From contig JAJXRJ010000051.1 in NCBI GenBank assembly GCA_021629085.1, forward strand, positions 1-9,420: DNA of 9,420 nt, given 5' to 3'. This document shows positions 1-4,877 of the stretch, piece by piece. Numbering within the stretch: the stretch's first letter is position 1; each line of letters starts with the position of its first letter. This DNA is from Oscillospiraceae bacterium. GTDB taxonomy: Bacteria; Bacillota; Clostridia; UMGS1810. A program made the position numbers and the translations under genes. The notes below the pieces were generated by a model. The model did no database searches and had not been told where the DNA came from. It saw nothing but the letters and a program-made list of their open reading frames with translations.

Positions 1-62
1 ACCGGCCAAAGCAAACCGAAATGTGTTATACCTTCTTAACTGCCCAGTTGCCCGCTACGAGC

Positions 63-347
63 TCAAACAAATGATGAATTATTTAACTTTTGCTTTAACA
101 CCTTTATTAAATCGTTGTGTATTAGCTCGTGATTCAGATATAGCACAGCAGGTGTTATTCCGATATAATCATCCAAATTGGGTGGTTCTATGATCTCATA
201 TCCACCATCTTTGCTGCTTCCGTCGCCGTTCTGCAGATTGTAATATCGCACTTCGCCGTCTATAACAACCAGGCTGTCATGATTATCCGTCCCGACTTGG
301 TGTATACTTCCGCTATGTTTATCCTTCACCCATACATTTATCAGCAT
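63..347 (-). CDS. Small hypothetical element protein (94 aa)
   Basis: This is the last visible gene of the leftward element operon. I start it at the ATG at 347 because AGAAGG lies about eight bases upstream; the in-frame codon at 383 would put the binding site inside the gene and overlap the preceding gene. The protein is soluble-looking, with no signal peptide or membrane helix. It has a central glycine- and aspartate-rich turn (YYNLQNGDG, around residue 36) followed by GGYEIIEPP, and a helical C-terminal part rich in Leu, His and Lys. Such proteins are frequent among early genes of clostridial prophages, but I recognise no characterised family. It begins 16 bases after the preceding gene's stop, so it is probably cotranscribed. 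Function unknown. Confidence 0.65.
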   Translation of the reverse strand: MLINVWVKDKHSGSIHQVGTDNHDSLVVIDGEVRYYNLQNGDGSSKDGGYEIIEPPNLDDYIGITPAVLYLNHELIHNDLIKVLKQKLNNSSFV

Positions 348-363
348 TGTTTTTACCTTCTTT

Positions 364-549
364 CTAAAATTTCCCCTTGACAAATCCTGTGTTTTGCATT
401 ACACTGTAATTGATGATTTTTTTGTTGGCTGCCGCATTTCGCGCGCGGCTTATTTTTTTATACGCCCATCCTATGCCGTTCGCAATGCCCGCTGCAGCTG
501 CTATGTATGCAGCATAGAGAAGCAACGTGGCGATAAAATCAAATAGCAT
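364..549 (-). CDS. Tiny single-pass membrane protein (61 aa)
   Basis: The start at 549 is set by AAAGGAAG seven bases upstream; a longer in-frame reading to 627 would overlap the neighbouring gene. Residues about 4-27 (FIATLLLYAAYIAAAAGIAN) form one hydrophobic helix. A strongly basic segment follows (KKISRARNAAANKK), so the positive-inside rule puts the C-terminus in the cytoplasm. The stop codon of the gene upstream lies between this gene's ribosome binding site and its ATG, which suggests translational coupling. The size and topology fit small phage or ICE membrane proteins such as exclusion, holin-like or toxin peptides, but no motif allows a choice. Function unknown. Confidence 0.6.
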   Translation of the reverse strand: MLFDFIATLLLYAAYIAAAAGIANGIGWAYKKISRARNAAANKKIINYSVMQNTGFVKGKF

Positions 550-553
550 GGGT

Positions 554-721
554 TCACTTCCTTTCTGCACAAATTTTGTTGAATTCTGCATTTGTTTTAA
601 GCTGAATGCTACGGATAAGCTCATCATACGACATCCCAGTTATGAGCTTTACCCATTCCTCGTGTGTTGGCCGCCGTGTGTTGTCATATGTAATATTGAT
701 TTTTAGCGGTTCTCGTGCCAT
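554..721 (-). CDS. Small hypothetical protein (55 aa)
   Basis: An ORF on the minus strand begins with ATG at 721 (MAREPLKINITYDN) and ends with TGA at 554-556. It is preceded by GAAAGGAAGTGAA six to seven bases upstream, and the same 13 bases precede the next gene, which supports both starts. The protein is charged and probably soluble: a short beta-like N-terminal stretch (PLKINITYDN) and a helical part containing EEWVKLITGMSYDELIRSI. No signal peptide or membrane helix is seen. Its last codons carry the ribosome binding site of the following gene and only four bases separate stop and start, so the two are likely coupled. I recognise no family. A small recombination directionality factor or a plasmid-type accessory peptide would fit the size and place, but nothing proves it. 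Confidence 0.6.
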   Translation of the reverse strand: MAREPLKINITYDNTRRPTHEEWVKLITGMSYDELIRSIQLKTNAEFNKICAERK

Positions 722-781
722 GTTTTCACTTCCTTTCGGTTTTCGCTTGAAATTTATGTTAGTTGCATACTAAAATCCGCA

Positions 782-964
782 TTAAAAATCCCCCGGTGTC
801 TCGCTAAATGATAACTTAAAGGATATTAAGCTCACCATGTCGGATAATTCACCAGAAAGCTTTTTCACCTGCTCAATTTTTTCTATGAGCTCGTTTGCCG
901 TTTTAATCGCATCAGATAACTCGCCGGTATCAACATGTATTTTTACGTCTGTTGGTGTTAACAT
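782..964 (-). CDS. Small coiled-coil hypothetical protein (60 aa)
   Basis: I place the start at the ATG at 964 (MLTPTDVKIHVDTG) because AGGTGG lies about eight bases before it; the upstream in-frame ATG at 982 would encode that binding site as residues KGGEE. The N-terminal 15 residues look like a beta strand and turn. Residues about 16-48 (ELSDAIKTANELIEKIEQVKKL onwards) have a heptad-like spacing of Leu, Ile and Val and are predicted by eye to form an amphipathic coiled coil, probably an oligomerising helix. There is no cysteine and no membrane helix. It is the second gene of the leftward operon, 42 bases after the Cro-like gene. Comparable small coiled-coil proteins are common next to clostridial phage repressors; function unknown. 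Confidence 0.65.
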   Translation of the reverse strand: MLTPTDVKIHVDTGELSDAIKTANELIEKIEQVKKLSGELSDMVSLISFKLSFSETPGDF

Positions 965-1006
965 TTCCTCACCACCTTTCATTTTGTTGTTAAGCTGTAT
1001 ATCGCT

Positions 1007-1222
1007 TTAACCTCTGTTATTTTCAAACAGTTTATTTGGCGTAACTTCAAGAACTTCGCATAGCTTTAAGACGTCTTCAACTGCTATCGTTTTTCGCCCG
1101 TTTAACAAATTGTTGAATTGTCCTTGCGAATATCCTGCTTTTTCGCCGACTGCATTTTGTTTTAAGCATTTTTCTTTGATAATCATTTTTGCGTTTTTTG
1201 CCACAATCGATTGCTTAACCAT
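1007..1222 (-). CDS. Cro-like XRE-family HTH regulator (71 aa)
   Basis: This is a compact single-domain lambda-repressor-like helix-turn-helix protein. Residues about 20-67 give the five-helix fold: LKQNAVGEKAGYSQGQFNNLLNG covers the helix-turn-helix and recognition helix, followed by RKTIAVEDVLKLCEVLEV and TPNKLF, the usual end of this fold. There is no extra domain, so it resembles Cro or an early-gene activator rather than a cleavable repressor. The ATG at 1222 has GGGGGTGA just upstream. It is the first gene of the leftward operon and faces the repressor gene at 1367, with the two promoters and four palindromes between them. By analogy with known phage switches it probably binds the same operators and favours the lytic or excisive state. 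That role is inferred from position. Confidence 0.85.
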   Translation of the reverse strand: MVKQSIVAKNAKMIIKEKCLKQNAVGEKAGYSQGQFNNLLNGRKTIAVEDVLKLCEVLEVTPNKLFENNRG

Positions 1223-1234
1223 TACATTCACCCC

Positions 1235-1340
1235 CACAAGTTTCTTGTGATAATCAAATAATAACACAAGTATATTTGTTTGTCAATAGTTTTTTTCAAG
1301 TTTCTTGTAAAAAAATCGTTGACACACAAAAAAATTTGTG
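1235..1340. promoter_or_regulatory. Four-operator array between divergent promoters
   Basis: Four related palindromes occur at even steps. O1 is CACAAGTTTCTTGTG (1235-1249), O2 ACAAGTATATTTGT (1266-1279), O3 CAAGTTTCTTG (1297-1307) and O4 CACAAAAAAATTTGTG (1325-1340). Their centres are near 1242, 1272.5, 1302 and 1332.5, about 30 bases or three helical turns apart, so all would face the same side of the DNA. O2 lies in the spacer of the leftward promoter and O4 in the spacer of the rightward one. O1 lies just downstream of the leftward start, O3 between the promoters. O1 and O3 share CAAGTTTCTTGT exactly. They are probably bound by the HTH proteins on either side. Confidence 0.8.
1258..1286 (-). 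promoter_or_regulatory. Leftward promoter of the Cro-like gene operon
   Basis: On the minus strand TTGACA (1281-1286) and TATTAT (1258-1263) are separated by 17 bases, a near-consensus housekeeping sigma promoter. Transcription should start near 1252 and run into the gene starting at 1222. Operator O2 fills the spacer and O1 covers the first transcribed bases, so a bound repressor should block it. Confidence 0.85.
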
Positions 1341-1347
1341 GTAACAT
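1319..1347 (+). promoter_or_regulatory. Rightward promoter of the repressor gene
   Basis: TTGACA (1319-1324) and TAACAT (1342-1347) are 17 bases apart, and operator O4 (1325-1340) fills the spacer. Transcription should start near 1354, which leaves only about 13 bases before the ATG, so AGGAGGG (1354-1360) lies almost at the 5' end of the mRNA. The operator in the spacer suggests autorepression, or repression by the Cro-like protein. Confidence 0.8.
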
Positions 1348-1366
1348 ACAAACAGGAGGGTGTATT

Positions 1367-1858
1367 ATGGGAATCGGGAAAAGAATTCGCGAAGCGCGAT
1401 TATTAAAAAATCTTAAGCAAGAAGAATTGGCACGCATGGTAGGAGTAACCACGTCCGCCATAGGAAATTATGAAACAGAAGTAAGCCATCCAAAAGAACC
1501 AGTGCTGTATAAATTAATGGAAGCTTTGAATTGCGATGCAAACTATTTGTTCCAGGATGAAATGAAAAAAATCATGTCTGGAAAAACTGGAATATCACTT
1601 GAAGCATTGGATATCGCAAGGAAATATGATTCACTTGGCGAGGATGGAAAACAAGCTATAAATGCCATCATGCAAATTGAGTTAAATCGAGCAAATAAAC
1701 AATATGGAGCAGAAAAGATTTTAAATATTAGCCCAGAAGAACGTAAGCGTCTCCATGACAAGACGATACAAAGATATCAAGATGAGGCTGCTGGGGAGGA
1801 AGCACTGAAACAATATAGGATAAAGAAGCTTATCGAAAAAATGCAGAACGAAGAATGA
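1367..1858 (+). CDS. ImmR-like XRE-family repressor (163 aa)
   Basis: This is the likely master repressor that keeps the element quiescent. Residues about 5-60 form a lambda-repressor-like helix-turn-helix domain (IGKRIREARLLKNLKQEEL, then GVTTSAIGNYE as the recognition region, ending in NCDANYLF). Residues 76-110 (YDSLGEDGKQAINAIMQIEL) resemble the helical linker region seen in ImmR-type repressors. The C-terminal 50 residues are charged helix, possibly an oligomerising coil. There is no LexA/S24 self-cleavage domain, so induction would need another route, classically a separate ImmA protease. The start at 1367 has AGGAGGG seven bases upstream; the longer in-frame reading from 1280 would begin upstream of the promoter. 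The gene downstream occupies the usual immA position but looks catalytically dead. Confidence 0.85.
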   Translation: MGIGKRIREARLLKNLKQEELARMVGVTTSAIGNYETEVSHPKEPVLYKLMEALNCDANYLFQDEMKKIMSGKTGISLEALDIARKYDSLGEDGKQAINAIMQIELNRANKQYGAEKILNISPEERKRLHDKTIQRYQDEAAGEEALKQYRIKKLIEKMQNEE

Positions 1859-1877
1859 TGTCGAAATAAACAATATA

Positions 1878-1906
1878 TTGACGAATTTGCGTTTGTGCAG
1901 TAAAAT
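1878..1906 (+). promoter_or_regulatory. Promoter of the membrane pseudo-ImmA gene
   Basis: TTGACG (1878-1883) and TAAAAT (1901-1906) are 17 bases apart, giving a probable start near 1912. No operator of the CAAG...CTTG type overlaps it, so this gene should be expressed independently of the repressor, including while the element is silent. Confidence 0.75.
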
Positions 1907-1927
1907 GTAAGAGGCATAACACAAGGT

Positions 1928-1945
1928 ATCCCCAAAAAGGGGGAT
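1928..1945 (+). promoter_or_regulatory. Small hairpin over the ribosome binding site
   Basis: ATCCCC (1928-1933) can pair with GGGGAT (1940-1945) around a six-base loop AAAAAG. The right arm contains the Shine-Dalgarno bases and the first of two in-frame ATGs for the gene that follows. If formed, it would limit translation. A six-pair stem this close to the start may also be chance. Confidence 0.4.
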
Positions 1946-1949
1946 GAAA

Positions 1950-2651
1950 ATGAACACAGCAAAAGCCGCAGCTTATCAGCTTGCGGACGAGTTAGACGGA
2001 GCGTTTGATTTTGCCGGGCTAAGAACATATTGTGAGCGCAATGGATATGTTGTGATATTGTCCAACACCACCAACGGCGATATGTTGTTGCAGGAGCTGG
2101 GGATATATGACAGTTCTGCCAACCGGCCTAGCTGTTATCATGTGGACGGCAAATCAAAATATATGATTGTCAGCGGAAGTTTGTCAGATGAAAATCGCGT
2201 TAATGCGTTATTAGAAGCGCTTTGGAACGTTAAGTTTCAGCCCGTGGCAAAAAGCTGTGGATTGAAAACCAATAGCGCAGACGAATTTATTTTCGCCGTG
2301 CGTGGGATTACAAAACACAAGTTGCGCATGTATCGGATACTGCATAACAAAGCGTATGTGGCAACGGCCATTATATGCATGCTTTTATTAATTTCCGTCC
2401 CAATCGCATTGACGTGGGGAAAGCCATTACAAAACGCTGAACATATTGCGCCGCAGTCTGCACCTACCACGCCAACACTGCAACAGAGCGCGCCCGCAGA
2501 GCGGACAGAACCGGAAACAGTTTATGTCACACCAACCGGAGAGTGTTATCACCGTGAGGGCTGTGGCTATTTGCGCAATGGCAGCATAGCAGTCTCGATA
2601 AATCAGGCCAAGCAAAGTTATAGGCCGTGCGCATATTGTATGGGACAATGA
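1950..2651 (+). CDS. Membrane-anchored degenerate ImmA/IrrE-like protein with C-terminal zinc motif (233 aa)
   Basis: I read three parts. Residues about 1-118 resemble an ImmA/IrrE (DUF955) domain: YVVILSNTTNGD, then YMIVSGSLSDENRVNALLEAL where active relatives have R-F-T-L-A-H-E-x-x-H, and SADEFIFAV where they have E-A-N-x-F-A. In this alignment E89 remains, but both zinc histidines are L88 and W92 and the third ligand is S109, so protease activity is unlikely. Residues about 135-156 form one membrane helix, and the basic stretch before it (KHKLRMYRILHNK) places the N-terminus inside. After a Pro/Gln/Thr-rich linker, residues 191-230 carry YHREGC and PCAYC (H201, C205, C227, C230), an Ada-like metal-binding pattern that would be extracellular. 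The ATG at 1950 has better spacing from GGGGG than the one at 1944. It probably senses or signals for the repressor switch; the ImmA relationship is my inference. Confidence 0.65.
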   Translation: MNTAKAAAYQLADELDGAFDFAGLRTYCERNGYVVILSNTTNGDMLLQELGIYDSSANRPSCYHVDGKSKYMIVSGSLSDENRVNALLEALWNVKFQPVAKSCGLKTNSADEFIFAVRGITKHKLRMYRILHNKAYVATAIICMLLLISVPIALTWGKPLQNAEHIAPQSAPTTPTLQQSAPAERTEPETVYVTPTGECYHREGCGYLRNGSIAVSINQAKQSYRPCAYCMGQ

Positions 2652-2718
2652 CATTATAGACACATCATAGACGACATAATAACGAAGGGGAAAGACTTGT
2701 TTGTTATGCCGTCATTAA

Positions 2719-2753
2719 AAAAGCCCCGTCTGCGCCAACAGACAAAGGCTTTT
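2719..2753. terminator. Bidirectional intrinsic terminator
   Basis: AAAAGCC (2719-2725) pairs with GGCTTTT (2747-2753), and an inner stem GTCTG (2728-2732) / CAGAC (2739-2743) closes on a six-base loop. The plus-strand transcript ends in a U run. The minus strand also has a T run after the stem, so it can stop transcription both ways. It ends the transcript of the membrane protein gene and shields the recombinase gene. Confidence 0.75.
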
Positions 2754-2757
2754 GGTA

Positions 2758-2832
2758 GGAGTGCATAATGATATACACCACCCAAATACAAGGTCAGTAT
2801 ATCATAATCACTCCAATTTTGCAAGGCAAAAT
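2758..2832. repeat. Inverted-repeat cluster before the recombinase
   Basis: GGAGTGCATAATGATATAC (2758-2776) is an inverted match of GTATATCATAATCACTCC (2797-2814) with one extra base and one mismatch, across a 20-base loop. Directly after it, ATTTTGC (2816-2822) and GCAAAAT (2826-2832) form a second perfect repeat. Both lie between the terminator and the recombinase ribosome binding site (AAGGAG, 2837-2842). The 57-base first repeat could be a recombinase or directionality-factor binding site, or a leader-RNA hairpin. I see no good -35/-10 pair here. Confidence 0.7.
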
Positions 2833-2851
2833 AAAAAAGGAGCGGTTTTTT

Positions 2852-4287
2852 ATGAGAGCAGCAGCATACGCAAGATACAGCACGGATTTACAAACAGAAA
2901 ATTCTATCGCCTATCAGTTGGATAAAATTAAGGAATACTGTCTCGACAAAAATATTGAGATATGCGCCTATTATACAGATGAGGCGAAAACCGGCACTAA
3001 CATGGAGCGTTTGGGGTTTCAGCGGCTTGTTTCGGATGCCAAACGGGGCGCATTTGACGCAGTTGTAATTTATGATATTACACGTGGGTCACGAGATGTC
3101 GGCGACTGGTTTACATTTCGAAAATCTATGATGATACTTGGGATTCAGGTAATATCTGTTACACAGCAGCTTGGAGACCTCACAAAAAGTAATGACTTTT
3201 TGCTTGAGCTGATATCTGTTGGGATGGGGCAACACGAGGTGCTGTCAACCCGGCAAAAATCTATGGATGGCGTTGCAATTAAGGCAAAACAGGGTGTGTT
3301 TTTAGGCGGAACTCCGCCGCTTGGATATGATATCAAAAACGGCGAATACGTTATTAACAGTGAGGAAGCACGGATTGTTAAGATAATTTTCGAAATGTAT
3401 GCAGCCGGAAAAAGTTACGGAGATATCCTTGCAAAGTTGGCAGGAGCACGCGGGAAAAAGGGACATCCTATAGGGAAAAACAGCTTGTATTCGGTGTTAA
3501 CAAACGAAAGATATATTGGAGTATATACATGGAATAAAAGAGTAGTCAAGCTGTTTCGGAAATGGGCTGGAGGACGGCCAAATCCAAATTGTGTGCGGAT
3601 TGAAAATGCAATTCCTAAAATTATAGATGATAATACATGGGAGAGGGTGCAAAAACGGATGAAAGATAATAAAAACAGAGCCAGAAATAAAGCAACCAGA
3701 ACATATTTGTTGAGCGGATTGATTGAGTGCGAAAAGTGCGGAAGTACATTTATTGGCCATACTAGCCGCAATGTAAATGGATATGAAACAAGAAGTTATA
3801 TTTGCGGTAATAAGTATCGCACAAAAACATGCGATATACATAATATAAATGCAGATGAAATTGAAGCGTTTGTTGTCCAAAATTTAAAGGCTTTTTTGCT
3901 GGATACAAATATCAAAGAAGAGGCAAAAAAAATTTCGAAGCGCATCAATGAGGCAACGCCGGATTTAGCAAAAGAAAAAATGGAGCTTGTAAGCATCACC
4001 AAAAAAATTCATAATGGTGTGCAGGCTGTTTTGGCTGGAAAAGGATTCCCAGAGCTGGAAACAGAAATAGATCGATTACGAGTGCGGCAAAGCGAACTCA
4101 AAGACATTTTGGCTGTCCGCGAATCGCACAAACAAGGAGTGGCCGCAGAAGACATTGAAAAGTTGCTCAATTATTACATCGAAAATTGGGATGATGCGCA
4201 TAAAAAAGAGATTATAAACGGGCTGATTCCAAAAATATACGCCCATGCAGACGGGACATTTACCGTAAACATGGGCGTACATTTAAT

Positions 4288-4309
<22 letters not shown>
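2852..4309 (+). CDS. Large serine recombinase (integrase), 485 aa
   Basis: This enzyme would cut and rejoin DNA at the element's attachment sites through a serine-DNA intermediate. Residues 1-140 are the resolvase/invertase catalytic domain: YARYSTD with nucleophile Ser10, and YDITRGSRD (R78, R81) as the conserved arginine region. The recombinase domain follows (GGTPPLGYD at 152-160 to about 270). A zinc ribbon has C293, C296, C318 and C327, and a coiled-coil segment spans roughly 370-425. The start at 2852 is supported by AAGGAG nine bases upstream and places Ser10 at the usual position; the in-frame ATG at 2768 would add 28 atypical residues. The final residues 479-485 and the stop lie inside the tRNA-fMet gene on the other strand. 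No gene for a directionality factor is recognised nearby. Confidence 0.95.
4238..4279 (-). terminator. Inverted repeat in recombinase 3' end, probable tRNA terminator
   Basis: TACGCCCATG (4238-4247) and CATGGGCGTA (4270-4279) are perfect ten-base inverted arms around a 22-base loop. Read on the minus strand it follows the tRNA-fMet CCA end by eight bases and is followed by TATATTTTTGG, so it can end the tRNA transcript. The same bases encode recombinase residues around 463-476. It could instead be part of an attachment site. Confidence 0.5.
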
Positions 4310-4364
<55 letters not shown>

Positions 4365-4383
4365 ATATAGATATCATATAGCA

Positions 4384-4413
4384 TATACATAAACAAGCAT
4401 TTTATACATAAAC
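4384..4413. repeat. 11-bp direct repeat between the two tRNA genes
   Basis: TATACATAAAC occurs at 4384-4394 and again at 4403-4413, a period of 19 bases. The second copy abuts the CCA end of tRNA-Leu. Its role is unknown; it may be a slippage product or lie in a tRNA-processing spacer. Confidence 0.6.
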
Positions 4414-4502
4414 TGGTGCCGGAGACCGGAATCGAACCGGTACGGGAAGTGATTCCCACGGGATTTTAAGTCCCGGGCGTCTGCCAGTTCCGCCACTCCG
4501 GC
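4414..4502 (-). tRNA. tRNA-Leu (anticodon UAA)
   Basis: An 89-base class II tRNA with a long variable arm. Acceptor strands GCCGGAG and CTCCGGC pair fully, the discriminator base is A and CCA is encoded (4414-4416). The anticodon stem CGGGA/TCCCG closes loop CTTAAAA, so the anticodon is UAA (4466-4468), reading UUA codons. The T arm contains GGTTCGATTCC. It is the first gene of the leftward operon, 49 bases before tRNA-fMet. Confidence 0.95.
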
Positions 4503-4521
4503 AAATTTACCGTGCTTAAAT

Positions 4522-4550
4522 AGATTACCACAATTCCCGCATTTTGTCAA
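4522..4550 (-). promoter_or_regulatory. Promoter of the tRNA-Leu/tRNA-fMet operon
   Basis: On the minus strand TTGACA (4545-4550) and TAATCT (4522-4527) are 17 bases apart, with an A/T-rich tract upstream that could act as an UP element. The predicted start near 4516 is about 14 bases before mature tRNA-Leu. The region 4551-4716 to its right holds no gene that I can support. Confidence 0.75.
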
Positions 4551-4716
4551 CCCCCTTTTTTATTTAAAATCAAACGCTTTCGCTTTTCCTCCTTGTGCTT
4601 ATGTATAAAAATAAACACGAATATATCACATAATTTCAGCTGTATCAATAAGTTTCGGCATTGTGCGCCTATGCGGGACAATCGAAAATGGGGGGGATAG
4701 TCCTAAGGGTTTAGCC

Positions 4717-4865
4717 ATGGCAGATCGAAAGACAAATATACAGCTTAAAATATGGGAGACAGAGGAAGAGGTCGAATTGAACATAAATTGTCCCTTGTAC
4801 CAACAAAGCAAATTTGGGGGTACATATGCAAAATGGCGATTGACGGAACAACTGTAAACATGCAA
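4717..4865 (+). pseudogene. Frameshifted, truncated relic of a MobC-like mobilization protein
   Basis: From ATG 4717 (preceded by AAGGG) the reading is MADRKTNIQLKIWETEEEVEL, which resembles the N-terminus of MobC-type relaxosome proteins (basic start, then IQLKI-x-TEEE). That frame then becomes meaningless. From about 4785 a second frame continues the family pattern: LVPTKQIWGYICKMAIDG, where relatives read PTKNFGAYARKMAIDG or similar. The two halves are in frames that differ by one base, so a small indel near 4780-4790 broke the gene. It also ends early against the transporter gene on the other strand. No relaxase gene remains. MobC assists nicking at an origin of transfer in mobilizable plasmids and ICEs, so this is debris of an older element on the chromosomal side of the tRNA. 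The family call is from memory of the motif. Confidence 0.55.
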
Positions 4866-4877
4866 TGTTTTTGTTTA

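Noticed and set aside
1..62. Start of a further leftward gene
   Set aside because: An AAGAAGG motif is present on the minus strand near 32-38, but no ATG, GTG or TTG follows at a suitable distance before the window ends.
1280..1366. N-terminal extension of the repressor ORF
   Set aside because: It would start upstream of the TTGACA/TAACAT promoter and run through two operators. The ATG at 1367 has an ideal AGGAGGG and starts at the conserved HTH domain.
2670..2713. GACGACATAA / TTATGCCGTC inverted repeat before the terminator
   Set aside because: The arms have one mismatch and a 24-base loop with no T tail. It is weaker than the adjacent terminator and was not called separately.
2768..2851. 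28-residue N-terminal extension of the serine recombinase
   Set aside because: It lies in the inverted-repeat cluster, has no good binding site and would move the catalytic serine from its usual position near residue 10.
3415..3880. Minus-strand ORFs opposite the recombinase gene
   Set aside because: They are antisense shadows without ribosome binding sites or recognisable protein patterns; the plus-strand product is a complete, clear serine recombinase.
4663..4716. Upstream extension of the MobC relic
   Set aside because: The residues before ATG 4717 do not fit the family, and AAGGG sits before 4717.
4856..4870. AAACAT-GCA-ATGTTT as terminator of the CDF gene
   Set aside because: The stem is six A/T-rich pairs and no T run follows in the leftward direction. 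It might act weakly rightward for the relic, but that is too little to call.
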